From Streptomyces sp. NRRL B-3428 (GTDB taxonomy: Bacteria; Actinomycetota; Actinomycetes; Streptomycetales; Streptomycetaceae), in NCBI GenBank assembly GCA_000721375.1, contig JOGW01000017.1, positions 1 through 64,000 of the forward strand: a stretch of 64,000 bases of DNA, in the 5' to 3' direction. Below, piece after piece: positions 16,657 to 25,267 of the stretch. The first letter of the stretch is position 1. Each line of letters opens with the position of its first letter. The translations under genes and the position numbers were made by a program. The notes under the pieces were generated by a model that was given only the letters and a program-made list of their open reading frames with translations, searched no databases and was not told the origin of the DNA.

Positions 16657-17466
16657 GTCCTTCTCCAGCACGAACGACGCCGGCAGCGTCGTGACCCCCG
16701 CGCCCTTCGCCTCGACCAGATACGTGGTGGCGGGGGCGGAACCCGGCGGCGGAGTGGCGCAGTTGGCTTCGCTGGGCTTGCGGTTCCACTCCAGCGTGTA
16801 GGTGATCGCGCTGTCGGCGGGGACGCGGTAGAGGAGGCTGCCCGCCGTGACCGGGCAGTCCGACGACTTCCAGTACGCCGAGTCCTCGTCGAACCGGGTG
16901 ATGGTGACGACCAGTTGCTTGGGGCCGAGGTCGACCTTGCAGTCGGCGGAGCCCGAGTTCTTCGCGACGATCTCCAACTTGGGCTTCTCGCCCGGCTCGT
17001 AGTTGTTCTTCGCGCTCTTGATCGTCACATCGAGGTCGGAGGCGAGGCAGTCGGGCAGCGGCGAGCCGGCCGGAAGCAGCTCGCCGGAACCGGAGCCACC
17101 GGTGCCCGCGCCACCGCCCGCGCCGTTCGTCCCCTCCGTACCGCCGGAATCCGCGCCCGAGGACGAGCCGCCGTCCGCACCGGAACCGCCGGAGTCCGCA
17201 CCGGAGGACGTACCGCCGTCGTCGTCCGACTCGTCGCGTCCGCCCGGCTGTTCACTGATCGCGGGACCCGAGGTGTCCGGTCCGGGCGTGATGGAGGGCG
17301 CGGGGTTCTTGCCGTCCGCGCCGTTCCCGTTGCCACCCCCGCCACCGGACGTCACGGCCCACAGAACGAGCAGCGCCAGCAACCCGAGCACGGTCAGCAG
17401 AACCGCCCTCCGTCGCCAGTAGATGGAGGAGGGAAGCGGCCCGACCGGATTGCGCAGAGATCCCAC
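16654..17466 (-). CDS. Membrane-anchored protein with Gly/Ser linker and extracellular beta domain
   Basis: Unrecognised 270-aa protein. One membrane helix (AVLLTVLGLLALLVLWAV, residues ~20-37) follows a short basic cytoplasmic tail, then comes a ~110-residue Gly/Ser/Asp-rich low-complexity linker, then a ~130-residue folded part with four cysteines (LPDCLASDLDV, SADCKVDLG, SSDCPVTAG and ANCATPPPG) and beta-like alternation, probably an Ig-like domain with two disulfides outside the membrane. The GTG at 17466 (VGSLRNPVG) is the likely start; upstream codons are atypical. The gene converges with disA. The layout, anchor plus long spacer plus beta domain, suggests a wall-spanning binding or sensor protein. 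Confidence 0.75.
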   Translation of the reverse strand: MGSLRNPVGPLPSSIYWRRRAVLLTVLGLLALLVLWAVTSGGGGGNGNGADGKNPAPSITPGPDTSGPAISEQPGGRDESDDDGGTSSGADSGGSGADGGSSSGADSGGTEGTNGAGGGAGTGGSGSGELLPAGSPLPDCLASDLDVTIKSAKNNYEPGEKPKLEIVAKNSGSADCKVDLGPKQLVVTITRFDEDSAYWKSSDCPVTAGSLLYRVPADSAITYTLEWNRKPSEANCATPPPGSAPATTYLVEAKGAGVTTLPASFVLEKD

Positions 17467-17729
17467 GGCGCAAACTGTACGAGAGATCGTGCCCAACTCA
17501 GGCCCCACCCGCCGCCACGGAGCGCAACTTTTCCGGATCATCATTCCGGGAACGGGGGTTCAACGGGCGCTATGGGTTCTTTCCGCCCGCCGCCCGGGCG
17601 TTGCCCGGCCACCACCGGGACGTCGGGCCCGGGCCAGACGTCCCTTTCCGCACCCCTGACGATCGTCAGGTGCGACTGTGGCCGATCGCCGGATGCGGCC
17701 CTTACGGGCCGCTCAGTACGGTCGGGATC

Positions 17730-18401
17730 ATGGACATGGCCACCACCCCACTGACCCTGGCGAGCGCGCCGCCCGTCGACACCTCCGGGCTCTACCGCGA
17801 CATCACGGGCTTCGCCGCGGACGCCCCCGGCTGGCTGCAGCACTTCTTCGAGGTGTGGACCGAGGTCGGACTGCTGCTGTTCGGCGCCTTGTTCCTGGCC
17901 GCGTGGTGGCGGGCCCGGCGCGGTGACGCCCGCGCGCTCGCCCTTGCCGTACTCGCACCCCTCGCCACCGCGCTCGCCTACGTGGCGAGCGAGCTGCTCA
18001 AGTCGGCGGTGGACGAGGAGCGTCCGTGCCGGGCCGTGGCCGGAGCCGTCACCTCGCTCGCCAAGTGCCCGCCGCACGGCGACTGGTCCTTCCCCAGCAA
18101 CCACGCCACGATCGCGGGCGCCTCGGCCGTCGCGCTCGCGCTGATCTGGCGCGGGCTCGCCTGGCTGACTCTGCCGCTCGCTCTGCTCATGGCGTTCTCG
18201 CGGGTGTTCGTCGGGGTGCACTACCCGTTCGACGTGGCGGTGGGGCTCGCCCTGGGCGCGCTGGCCGCCTTCCTCGTCATCCGCTTCCTGCCGCCGCCGC
18301 TGACCGGGCTCGTCGCGGCCATGCGCACGGCGTCGCAGCCGGCCGTGCGGTGGCTGGTGGGCCCGGGTCCCGCGGCACACGCCTACGCACCGGTCCGCTA
18401 G
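17730..18401 (+). CDS. PAP2-family membrane phosphatase
   Basis: Integral membrane phosphatase (223 aa) with five to six hydrophobic helices. All three PAP2 motifs are present: KSAVDEERPC (K-x6-RP), PSNHAT (PSxH) and SRVFVGVHYPFDV (SR-x5-H-x3-D). Family members dephosphorylate undecaprenyl pyrophosphate or other lipid phosphates on the outer membrane face; undecaprenyl-PP recycling is a plausible role here but is inference. The ATG at 17730 opens MDMATTPLTL; ATG 17736 is an alternative. The C-terminal ~25 residues are Ala/Pro-rich. Convergent with mutY. Confidence 0.9.
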   Translation: MDMATTPLTLASAPPVDTSGLYRDITGFAADAPGWLQHFFEVWTEVGLLLFGALFLAAWWRARRGDARALALAVLAPLATALAYVASELLKSAVDEERPCRAVAGAVTSLAKCPPHGDWSFPSNHATIAGASAVALALIWRGLAWLTLPLALLMAFSRVFVGVHYPFDVAVGLALGALAAFLVIRFLPPPLTGLVAAMRTASQPAVRWLVGPGPAAHAYAPVR

Positions 18402-18422
18402 CCGGTCCGGGGGCCCGGTGGC

Positions 18423-18442
18423 GAAGCCCCCAGCGGGGGTTC
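18423..18442. terminator. Hairpin between convergent PAP2 and mutY genes
   Basis: GAAGCCCCC-AGC-GGGGGTTC forms an 8-bp stem with one mismatch within a run of alternating G5 and C4-5 blocks (about 18405-18460). Sequences of this GGGGGCGAAGCCCCC style are dispersed between genes in Streptomyces chromosomes and act as terminators or folded repeats; that dispersion is from general knowledge. Confidence 0.5.
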
Positions 18443-18462
18443 GGGGGCACAGCCCCGTGGCA

Positions 18463-19389
18463 TCAACCCACCGGCAGCCGGTAGAGCCCGTCCTCCATCG
18501 GCTCGACCAGACCGTCCGCCACAAGACCGTCCAACGCCCGCGCCCGCTGCACCGGTTCGTCCCACACCGCGTCGAGCGCGGCCTGCGGTACGGGGGCGAC
18601 GGCCTCGCGCAGGACGGCGAGGAGCTTGCCGCGGACCTGGCGGTCGGTGCCGGCGTACGTCTGGCCGCGGCGCGGCGGCCCCTCGTGCTCCGGCTTTCCC
18701 GCCGCCCTCCACGCGCACTGGGCCGCGATCGGGCAGGCACCGCAGGACTCGTTCTTGGCGGTGCACACCAGCGCACCGAGTTCCATCGAGGCCGCGGCCC
18801 ACCGCGCCGCCGTCGCCTCCTCCTCGGGGAGCAGCAGCCGCGCGAGCTTGCGCTCGGCGGCCGTCGTCGCGTTCGGCGGGTAGCGCACACCGGTGACCGC
18901 GCGGGCGAAGACCCGGCGGACATTCGTATCGAGGACCGCGTGCCGCTGCCCGTACGCGAAGGAGGCCACGGCCGCGGCCGTGTACTCGCCGATGCCGGGC
19001 AGCGCGAGCAGCTGGGCGTGTTTGGTCGGTACGTCGCCGCCGTGCCGTTCCGTTATGGCGACGGCCGCTCCGTGCAGGCGCAGCGCGCGGCGCGGGTAAC
19101 CGAGCCGGCCCCAGGCGCGCACGGCCTCGCCGGGTGCTTCCTTGGCGAGGTCGGCGGGGCGTGGCCAGCGCGCGAGCCACTGCTCGTACACCGGCAGGAC
19201 CCGGTTCACGGGCGTCTGCTGCAGCATGAACTCGCTGACCATCACGCCCCAGGGGCCGGCTTCGGGCCGTCGCCAGGGCAGGTCGCGGGCGTGGGTGTCG
19301 AACCAGGCGACGACGCGGGTGTGCAGGACATCCGCTTCGGTGCCGGGCCGGTCGGGGCTTGGGGCGGAGGTGAGCGCGGTCGCAGTCAT
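18463..19389 (-). CDS. mutY: A/G-specific adenine DNA glycosylase
   Basis: Base-excision repair glycosylase (308 aa) that removes adenine opposite 8-oxoguanine or G. The helix-hairpin-helix LLALPGIGEYTAAAVASF with the catalytic Asp in AVLDTNVRRV and a 4Fe-4S loop C-x6-C-x2-C-x5-C (CTAKNESCGACPIAAQC) are intact. It is shorter than E. coli MutY (~350 aa): after the cluster only ~90 residues remain, so the Nudix-like 8-oxoG-reading domain is reduced or absent, as in other actinobacterial MutY-type proteins. ATG 19389 begins MTATALTSAP. It is divergent from sigE across 303 bp. Confidence 0.93.
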   Translation of the reverse strand: MTATALTSAPSPDRPGTEADVLHTRVVAWFDTHARDLPWRRPEAGPWGVMVSEFMLQQTPVNRVLPVYEQWLARWPRPADLAKEAPGEAVRAWGRLGYPRRALRLHGAAVAITERHGGDVPTKHAQLLALPGIGEYTAAAVASFAYGQRHAVLDTNVRRVFARAVTGVRYPPNATTAAERKLARLLLPEEEATAARWAAASMELGALVCTAKNESCGACPIAAQCAWRAAGKPEHEGPPRRGQTYAGTDRQVRGKLLAVLREAVAPVPQAALDAVWDEPVQRARALDGLVADGLVEPMEDGLYRLPVG

Positions 19390-19692
19390 GACGGGTGGAT
19401 CCTCCCACGGGCACCCCGCGATCCGGGGGATCCGACCCTTTATGCGTCCTTGAAAACACCCCTGACCGGCGCAAACAAGGCGCAATCGCGGCGCCTTCTT
19501 AGCCCCGCATTACTTCTGTTACACAACCGCAGGACAGCCGTGCGTCCGCCGAAGGCTGCTTCGCGAAGCGCCGTTACACCGCCTCCGTAGCTTCGTAGAC
19601 GGAACGAGGAGAGATCACGTTCCGCATCGCACGAACTTCTTCCGGGAGCGAACGCACGCCCCCGGCACGACGGTGGACGGAGGCGGTTGGAG
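19390..19692 (+). promoter_or_regulatory. sigE / mutY divergent control region
   Basis: 303 bp without a gene. In S. coelicolor the sigE promoter is switched on by phospho-CseB; the matching region here has two GTTACAC words 55 bp apart (19518-19524 and 19573-19579), exactly five 11-bp turns, which could be response-regulator sites. Closer to sigE is an inverted repeat CGGAACG / CGTTCCG (19600-19606 and 19618-19624). The ribosome-binding site GGAGG is at 19679-19683. None of these assignments is proved by the sequence alone. Confidence 0.4.
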
Positions 19693-20232
19693 ATGGCGCA
19701 CGGCGAGGTGCTCGAGTTCGAAGAGTACGTACGCACCCGGCAGGACGCCCTGCTGCGCAGCGCCCGCCGCCTGGTCCCCGACCCGGTCGACGCGCAGGAC
19801 CTGCTGCAGACCGCCCTCGTCCGTACGTTCCACCGCTGGGACGGCATAGCCGACAAGCGGCTCGCGGACGCCTACCTCCGCCGCGTCATGATCAACACGC
19901 GTACGGAGTGGTGGCGCGCCCGCCGTATCGAGGAAGTCCCCACCGAGCAGCTCCCCGACGCGAGCGTCGACGACTCCACCGAGCAGCACGCCGACCGCGC
20001 GCTCCTCATGGACGTCCTGAAGGTGCTCGCCCCCAAGCAGCGCAGCGTGGTCGTGCTGCGACACTGGGAGCAGATGTCCACCGAGGAGACCGCGGAGGCG
20101 CTCGGCATGTCGGCCGGCACGGTCAAGAGCACACTTCACCGCGCGCTCGCACGACTGCGCCAGGAGCTGGAGAGCCGGGATCTGGACGGCCGGTTCCTGG
20201 AGCGTGAGGAGCAGGAGCGGTGCGCGGCCTGA
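19693..20232 (+). CDS. sigE: ECF RNA polymerase sigma factor SigE
   Basis: Extracytoplasmic-function sigma factor (179 aa) that directs cell-envelope stress genes in Streptomyces. Region 2 (VLEFEEYVRTRQDALLRSARRLV to YLRRVMINTRTEWWRARR) and region 4 (VLAPKQRSVVVLRHWEQMSTEETAEALGMSAGTVKSTLHRALARL) are complete and closely match what I remember of S. coelicolor SigE. There is no anti-sigma gene; activity is set at transcription by the CseB/CseC pair encoded downstream. ATG 19693 has GGAGG 9 bp upstream; TTG 19687 is a poorer choice. The 3' end overlaps cseA by 13 bp. Confidence 0.95.
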   Translation: MAHGEVLEFEEYVRTRQDALLRSARRLVPDPVDAQDLLQTALVRTFHRWDGIADKRLADAYLRRVMINTRTEWWRARRIEEVPTEQLPDASVDDSTEQHADRALLMDVLKVLAPKQRSVVVLRHWEQMSTEETAEALGMSAGTVKSTLHRALARLRQELESRDLDGRFLEREEQERCAA

Positions 20233-20912
20233 ACGGCGGCAGCGGCCCGGCCCATCGCGGCCGGAGCGGACGCAGGCGTACGGCGGGGAGCACGGCAGCG
20301 GCCGGGCTCGCCGCCCTCGCCCTTTGTGCGGTGGCCCTGACGGCCTGCAACGCCGGTGGCACCGGCACGCGTGACGAAGGTGCCGCCCGGGTGGACGTGG
20401 CGACGCCGAAGGCCACCATGTCGCCCTCGCCCTCGCCCTCCGACACGATCGAGAAGCTCAAGCCCCAGGAAGCCGTCGCCCTCGTCAAGGACGATCCGAC
20501 GGTGAGCGCCCGGGTGCGGGCCGATCTGAAGCCCTGCTTCAAGGACACGTATCCGGTGGACGTCTCCTACGGCAACCTGACCGGGGGATCGTCGTCCGAC
20601 ATCGTGGTCAATGTGATGACCTGCGGCGATGCCATCGGGATGGGCAGTTACGTCTATCGCGCCGAGGGCAATAAGTACAAGAATGTCTTCAAGGCCGAGG
20701 AACCCCCGGTTTACTCGGAGATCTCCCGCGGTGACCTGGTCGTCTACCAGCAGCTGTACACCAAGGGCGATCCGGTGGCCTTTCCCTCCAGCGAGGAGGT
20801 CATCACGTATCGCTGGAAGGGAGGCCGGTTCGTCGAGACGGACCGGCTGCACAACGACTACAGCAGCGCGGTGAACGGGCCGGATGCCTCGGCCGCGCCC
20901 GAGGAGAACTGA
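20220..20912 (+). CDS. cseA: CseA, lipoprotein negative modulator of the SigE system
   Basis: Exported lipoprotein of 230 aa. A basic N-terminal region, a hydrophobic core (AAAGLAALALCAVALTAC) and the lipobox LTAC give a lipid-anchored Cys at residue 43. The mature part holds VKDDPTVSARVRADLKPC, conserved in CseA. In S. coelicolor loss of CseA raises sigE expression, so it damps the CseC sensor from the outer membrane face. The GTG at 20220 overlaps the sigE stop, giving translational coupling. Only position in the operon and overall layout support the name; the family has no catalytic motif. Confidence 0.88.
   Translation: MRGLNGGSGPAHRGRSGRRRTAGSTAAAGLAALALCAVALTACNAGGTGTRDEGAARVDVATPKATMSPSPSPSDTIEKLKPQEAVALVKDDPTVSARVRADLKPCFKDTYPVDVSYGNLTGGSSSDIVVNVMTCGDAIGMGSYVYRAEGNKYKNVFKAEEPPVYSEISRGDLVVYQQLYTKGDPVAFPSSEEVITYRWKGGRFVETDRLHNDYSSAVNGPDASAAPEEN
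20247..20264 (+). terminator. Candidate attenuator just behind sigE
   Basis: CCGGCC-CATCGC-GGCCGG hairpin starts 15 bp past the sigE stop, inside the cseA 5' coding region. In S. coelicolor most sigE transcripts are reported to end shortly after sigE; this hairpin could do the same here. The stem is only 6 bp and lacks a T-run, so support is weak. Confidence 0.3.
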
Positions 20913-20921
20913 GAACAGGCG

Positions 20922-21631
<710 letters not shown>

Positions 21632-21635
<4 letters not shown>

Positions 21636-23047
21636 GCCGAACAGGGGCTCAAAGGGCGGCGCGCAGACCAGGCCCGGGAACGAGCCATGTCCCTGCCGGC
21701 GGATCCCCGCGTACCACCCGCTTCACGGCGCTGAGCTCACGACTGCGCCGTGGTCTGCACACCGGACTGCGCTGGAAGCTGAGCGCCGCGATCGCCCTGG
21801 TCGGGGCGCTTGTCGCGGTCACGCTGAGCCTTGTCGTGCACAACGCCGCACAGGTCTCGATGCTGGACAACGCGCGCGATGTGCAGGACGAGCGGATCGT
21901 CTTCGCGCAGCGGATCTTCGAGACGACCAAGCGCACCCAGTTCAACACCCAGCTCGACGACCCCACGCTGCCCGCCGAGCTGAAGGCGAAGGCCGCCATG
22001 GGCCGGCGCGCCACCTACGTACAGGAGAACGAGAGCGGGCCGCCTGACATCTGGGCCGCGACCCCGGTCAGCGGCGGGCGCGTCCTGTCGCTGCACAGCA
22101 AGTTCACCGACCGCAGCGCGGGCATCATGAGCGACCTCGACCAGGCCCTGGTGATCGGCTCGATCGCGGTGGTCCTGGGCGGCAGCGCGCTCGGTGTGCT
22201 GATCGGCGGCCAGTTCTCGGGGCGCCTGCGCAAGGCGGCGACCGCGGCGAACAAGGTGGCCCAGGGGCAGACCGAGGTGCGGGTACGGGATGCGATCGGC
22301 GGTGTCGTACGCGATGAGGCGGACGACCTGGCGAGCGCCGTGGACGCGATGGCCGATGCGCTCAAGCAGCGTTACGAGGCCGAGCGCCGTGTCACCGCCG
22401 ATATCGCGCACGAGCTGCGCACCCCGGTGACCGGGCTGCTCACCGCGGCCGAGCTGTTGCCGCCCGGGCGCCCCAGTGAGCTGGTCAAGGACCGCGCGCA
22501 GGCGCTGCGGACCCTGGTCGAGGACGTGCTCGAAGTGGCGCGCCTGGACGGTGCGTCAGAGCGGGCCGAGCTGCAGGACCTGATGCTCGGCGAGTTCGTA
22601 CGGCGCCGGGTCGGCACCGCGTACCCCGAGGTCTCCGTCCAGATCCTGCACGAGTCGGAGGTCACCACGGACCCCCGCCGGCTGGAGCGGATCATCGGCA
22701 ATCTCCTGGCCAACGCGGCCAAGCACGGCAAGGGGCCCATCGAGGTCTTCGTCGAGGGCCGGGTGATCCGGGTCCGCGACCACGGCGCCGGCTTCCCGCC
22801 CGAGCTGCTCGCGGACGGCCCCAGCCGCTTCCGTACGGGCAGCAGCGACCGCGCAGGACACGGGCACGGCCTCGGCCTGACCATCGCGGCGGGCCAGGCC
22901 CGGGTGCTCGGCGCCCGGCTGACCTTCCGCAATGTGGGCACCGAGGGCGGCCCTGTCGAGGGTGCTGTCGCGGTGCTCTGGCTGCCCGAGCACGCGCCGA
23001 CGAACACGGGGAGCTTCCCGATCCTGCAGCTGCCGCCGCAGAAGTAG
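21632..23047 (+). CDS. cseC: CseC, envelope-stress sensor histidine kinase
   Basis: Membrane sensor kinase of 471 aa that responds to cell-wall damage and vancomycin-type antibiotics in S. coelicolor and phosphorylates CseB. It has a ~45-aa basic N-terminal tail, a first membrane helix (~50-70), an extracellular loop of ~105 residues, a second helix (~180-200), HAMP linker, the H box DIAHELRTPVTGL with His260, N box (IIGNLLANAAKHG) and G boxes (VRDHGAGFP, GHGHGLGLTIA). The ATG overlaps the cseB stop. The N-terminal tail is longer than in many kinases and a downstream start is possible. Confidence 0.94.
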
Positions 23048-23081
23048 GCCGCCTGGCACCGCTGGCTTGGCTGCCCTGCCG

Positions 23082-23117
23082 TGGCTCCGCTGCCTTTGGC
23101 TCCGCTGCCTTTGGCTT
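23082..23117 (+). repeat. Tandem 15-bp repeat behind cseC
   Basis: TGGCTCCGCTGCCTT occurs twice head to tail and a partial third copy follows (TGGCTTT), 35 bp past the cseC stop. Possibly replication slippage; no role is visible. Confidence 0.85.
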
Positions 23118-23123
23118 TGCGGA

Positions 23124-23198
23124 TCAGCCCCAGGACTTCGAGAAGTCGAGCTCCTCGAAGCGCGTCCAGACGGTGCCGATCGCGAGTCCCTTGATCAT
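23124..23198 (-). CDS. Candidate 24-aa small protein or peptide
   Basis: A very short reading frame with a good ribosome-binding site (GAGGAG, 6 bp before the ATG at 23198). The peptide begins MIKGLAIGTVW, contains a TRFEELDF middle, and ends FSKSWG; it has two Trp and two Phe among 24 residues. It is convergent with cseC. I do not recognise a family; possibilities are a regulatory small protein, a RiPP precursor without visible partners, or a chance ORF. The clear Shine-Dalgarno and the sensible amino-acid content in a GC-rich context are the only support. Confidence 0.4.
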   Translation of the reverse strand: MIKGLAIGTVWTRFEELDFSKSWG

Positions 23199-23840
23199 GG
23201 TTCGGCTCCTCGGTGGGGGTTCTCGGTGGGGCTTCGTGGCGGGCTCCCCCTTGCTTTCTCACCGTAGGCAGCGGGCAGACGGGCGGGCTTCTTCGGAATT
23301 GCGGCGCAGTCGAGGGCGTACGGAGGGCGAGCCGATCCGGGACCGATGCGGAACCGATGGGTGCGGGCCTCGATCGGTGACCCAGGTCTCAATGGGATCC
23401 GCCCCCTCGTGACATGACGCACAGGCGATTTGTCCGGTACTACCCGGAATAGTTGTGCGCCGGGACCTTCGGGTCGGGACCTTCGCCCGGCAACCCCCGG
23501 GCCTTTTGTCCCATTTGCCCCTGACCAAGTGCAGGGGCCCGGAATCTCGCCTCACCCGCCCCCGCGAAGTGCGGCTAAACCCCCGAACCGAGAACTTTGC
23601 GAAGAAAACCGACCAAGCCGGCTGCGTCTCGCGCGAGCTCGTCAAGGGTCGGGAAGCCCTCGTCCGGTGTACGAGGTTCCGTAGTAGATGGGTGGTTTGA
23701 GCTGGAGTGTCCCGTCGGGTTACCAAGGGATGGCCAGCCCGGCCGTGCGGTCCTCATCGAGGGCCCTTCCGACCGGGTCCGTTCATGTCAGGCAACGCTC
23801 TCGTCCCCCCGAGCGAGCGAAGCCCCTGGAGGAAACGCAG

Positions 23841-24467
23841 ATGTCGAAGTCCGCCAAGTCCCACATAACCCGCCCCCTGCTCACCCGTACCCGTATCACC
23901 GCCGCAGTGGTGACCACGGGCCTCGCAGCCACCACGCTGCTCGGAGCAGGGGTCGCGATGGCAGCGGACGAGGCGGCCGGCAACGCCGAGCAGGTTTCCA
24001 CCCAGGCGGCCGCGGCCTCCGCCGAGCAGGCCGCGCAGAAGAAGGCCGCCGGCTGGGAGGACCCGGTCGAGCACTACACGCTCTCCGCGAGCTTCGGCCT
24101 GGGCGGCGGCATGTGGGCCCACAAGCACTCCGGCCAGGACTTCGCGGTGCCGATCGGCACCCCGGTCGAGGCCGTGCACGCCGGTACGGTCGTCAAGGCC
24201 GGTCCGAACGGCGCCGGTGACGGTCCCGCGTACGGCAACGCCATCGTGATCAAGCACGCCAACGGCAAGTACTCGCAGTACGCGCACCTGTCCAAGGTCC
24301 AGGTCCACGTCGGCCAGAAGGTCAACACCGGCCAGCAGATCGCCCTGTCCGGCAACACCGGAAACTCCAGCGGTCCGCACCTGCACTTCGAGATCCGCAC
24401 GACGCCGAACTACGGCTCCGCGATCAACCCGGTGAACTACCTGCGCTCGCTCGGCGTCACCGTCTGA
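23841..24467 (+). CDS. Secreted M23 (LytM-type) peptidoglycan endopeptidase
   Basis: Secreted zinc endopeptidase of 208 aa that cleaves peptidoglycan cross-bridges. A long signal peptide (basic start, hydrophobic AAVVTTGLAATTLLGAGVAMA, cleavage near residue 42) is followed by an Ala/Gln-rich linker and the LytM domain: HSGQDFAVPIGTPV (first His and Asp ligands), then GNTGNSSGPHLHFEI with the HxH zinc ligand. ATG 23841 has GGAGG 8 bp upstream. It follows sigE-cseABC, whose regulon includes wall enzymes, but I found no clear SigE-type promoter. Confidence 0.93.
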   Translation: MSKSAKSHITRPLLTRTRITAAVVTTGLAATTLLGAGVAMAADEAAGNAEQVSTQAAAASAEQAAQKKAAGWEDPVEHYTLSASFGLGGGMWAHKHSGQDFAVPIGTPVEAVHAGTVVKAGPNGAGDGPAYGNAIVIKHANGKYSQYAHLSKVQVHVGQKVNTGQQIALSGNTGNSSGPHLHFEIRTTPNYGSAINPVNYLRSLGVTV

Positions 24468-24492
24468 GCCACCCGCACACGGGACAACTGAA

Positions 24493-25080
24493 CTACTTCT
24501 CCCCCGGCCCTGAGTGGGCTTGGGTGACGAGATCGATGGCGACCTCGAGGACAGCAGCACGCTTGTCCTCGGGGTCGCCTTCTGCGTCCTGCAGATGGAA
24601 GTTCCCGGCGTGCATCGTGATCAGCGCGCTGACGCAGCGCACCTGGTCGGCCAGGGGTGCGTCCGGCTCCTTGAGGATGGCCATCAGCTCGAAGATCCGG
24701 TCCTTGAACATCTCGCCGATGCTCAGCTCCCGTACCGTCGCCTGGTTCTCCTGCATGAAGCGGAAGATCGGGCCCGCGTCCATGACGATCACGCTGTAGC
24801 GGCGCAGGACCTCCTTCTTGGTCTCCAGGCCGTGCGGCTGGCCCTCGGCCCACTCCACCAGCTCCCTGATGGGCCGCGTACGGTCCTCGAAGACGCTGAC
24901 CAGGATGTCTTCCTTGGTCTTGAAGTGGTAGTACAGCGCCGCCTTCGTCACTTCCAGCCGCTCGGCGATCTCACGCAGCGAGGTCTTCTCGTACCCCTGC
25001 TCGGCGAAGAGCTCCAACGCGACGTCCTGGATGCGCTTGCGGGTGTCGCCCCTGCGGGGCTGCCGCGTGCTGCTGGTCAT
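24493..25080 (-). CDS. TetR family repressor of the adjacent MFS exporter
   Basis: A 195-aa TetR regulator with helix-turn-helix RIQDVALELFAEQGYEKTSLREIAERLEVTKAALYYHFKTKEDIL at residues ~15-60 and a helical ligand domain. It is transcribed divergently from a DHA2 exporter gene, and the 187-bp gap contains two inverted copies of a 24-bp element that cover the promoter of each gene, so it very likely represses both genes and is released by an exported drug. ATG 25080 opens MTSSTRQPRRGDTRK. Confidence 0.93.
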   Translation of the reverse strand: MTSSTRQPRRGDTRKRIQDVALELFAEQGYEKTSLREIAERLEVTKAALYYHFKTKEDILVSVFEDRTRPIRELVEWAEGQPHGLETKKEVLRRYSVIVMDAGPIFRFMQENQATVRELSIGEMFKDRIFELMAILKEPDAPLADQVRCVSALITMHAGNFHLQDAEGDPEDKRAAVLEVAIDLVTQAHSGPGEK

Positions 25081-25169
25081 GGGCTCTCTCCTGCGTGTCG
25101 ACCGGGCCGGTCCCCCCGGCCCCGAGCCGAGAACCCGGGCGTGAGCCCTGGGTCCAAGGGTGGATTCAA

Positions 25170-25242
25170 ACTTACTTGACGCCCGGCTAGTTTGGCAGCT
25201 ACCTTCTCATCGTAACGGAAACTAGCCGGGCGGCAAGTAAGT
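25170..25242. promoter_or_regulatory. Paired TetR operators over divergent promoters
   Basis: Two inverted 24-bp copies (25170-25193 and 25219-25242) differ at one base; core CTTACTTG[A/C]CGCCCGGCTAG. They are 25 bp apart. Each arm carries a -35: TTGACG (25176-25181) with TACCTT (25200-25205) for the MFS gene, and on the minus strand TTGCCG (25231-25236) with TACGAT about 16 bp away for the TetR gene. Binding to the arms would block both promoters. Confidence 0.8.
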
Positions 25243-25267
25243 GCCAGGATCCAGGGAGATGGTCGGG

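Larger units (their letters stand above)
23048..23840. other. 793-bp region between cseC and the M23 peptidase gene
   Basis: No long gene is convincing here. It holds a tandem 15-bp repeat (23082-23117), a candidate 24-codon ORF on the minus strand (23124-23198), and a structured stretch before the M23 gene: CGGGACCTTCG twice (23461-23471, 23475-23485), and a GCCCCTG / CAGGGGC hairpin (23517-23538). Long Arg/Pro-rich readings in several frames do not show coding character. A long 5' leader for the M23 gene is plausible, and I looked for hallmarks of the c-di-AMP riboswitch without finding them. Confidence 0.6.

Noticed and set aside
18463..19389. Truncated mutY pseudogene
   Set aside because: Although shorter than E. 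coli MutY, the catalytic and 4Fe-4S parts are complete and this length is usual for actinobacteria.
23430..23840. c-di-AMP (ydaO-type) riboswitch before the M23 peptidase gene
   Set aside because: Such switches precede wall hydrolases in Streptomyces, but I could not find the expected conserved words (GGGTGAAT-like and CCGACAGC-like segments) in order.
24929..25242. Insertion-sequence or transposon end at the 24-bp inverted repeats
   Set aside because: The repeats enclose only 25 bp, contain promoter hexamers for both flanking genes and lie between a TetR and its exporter; no transposase or target duplication is present.
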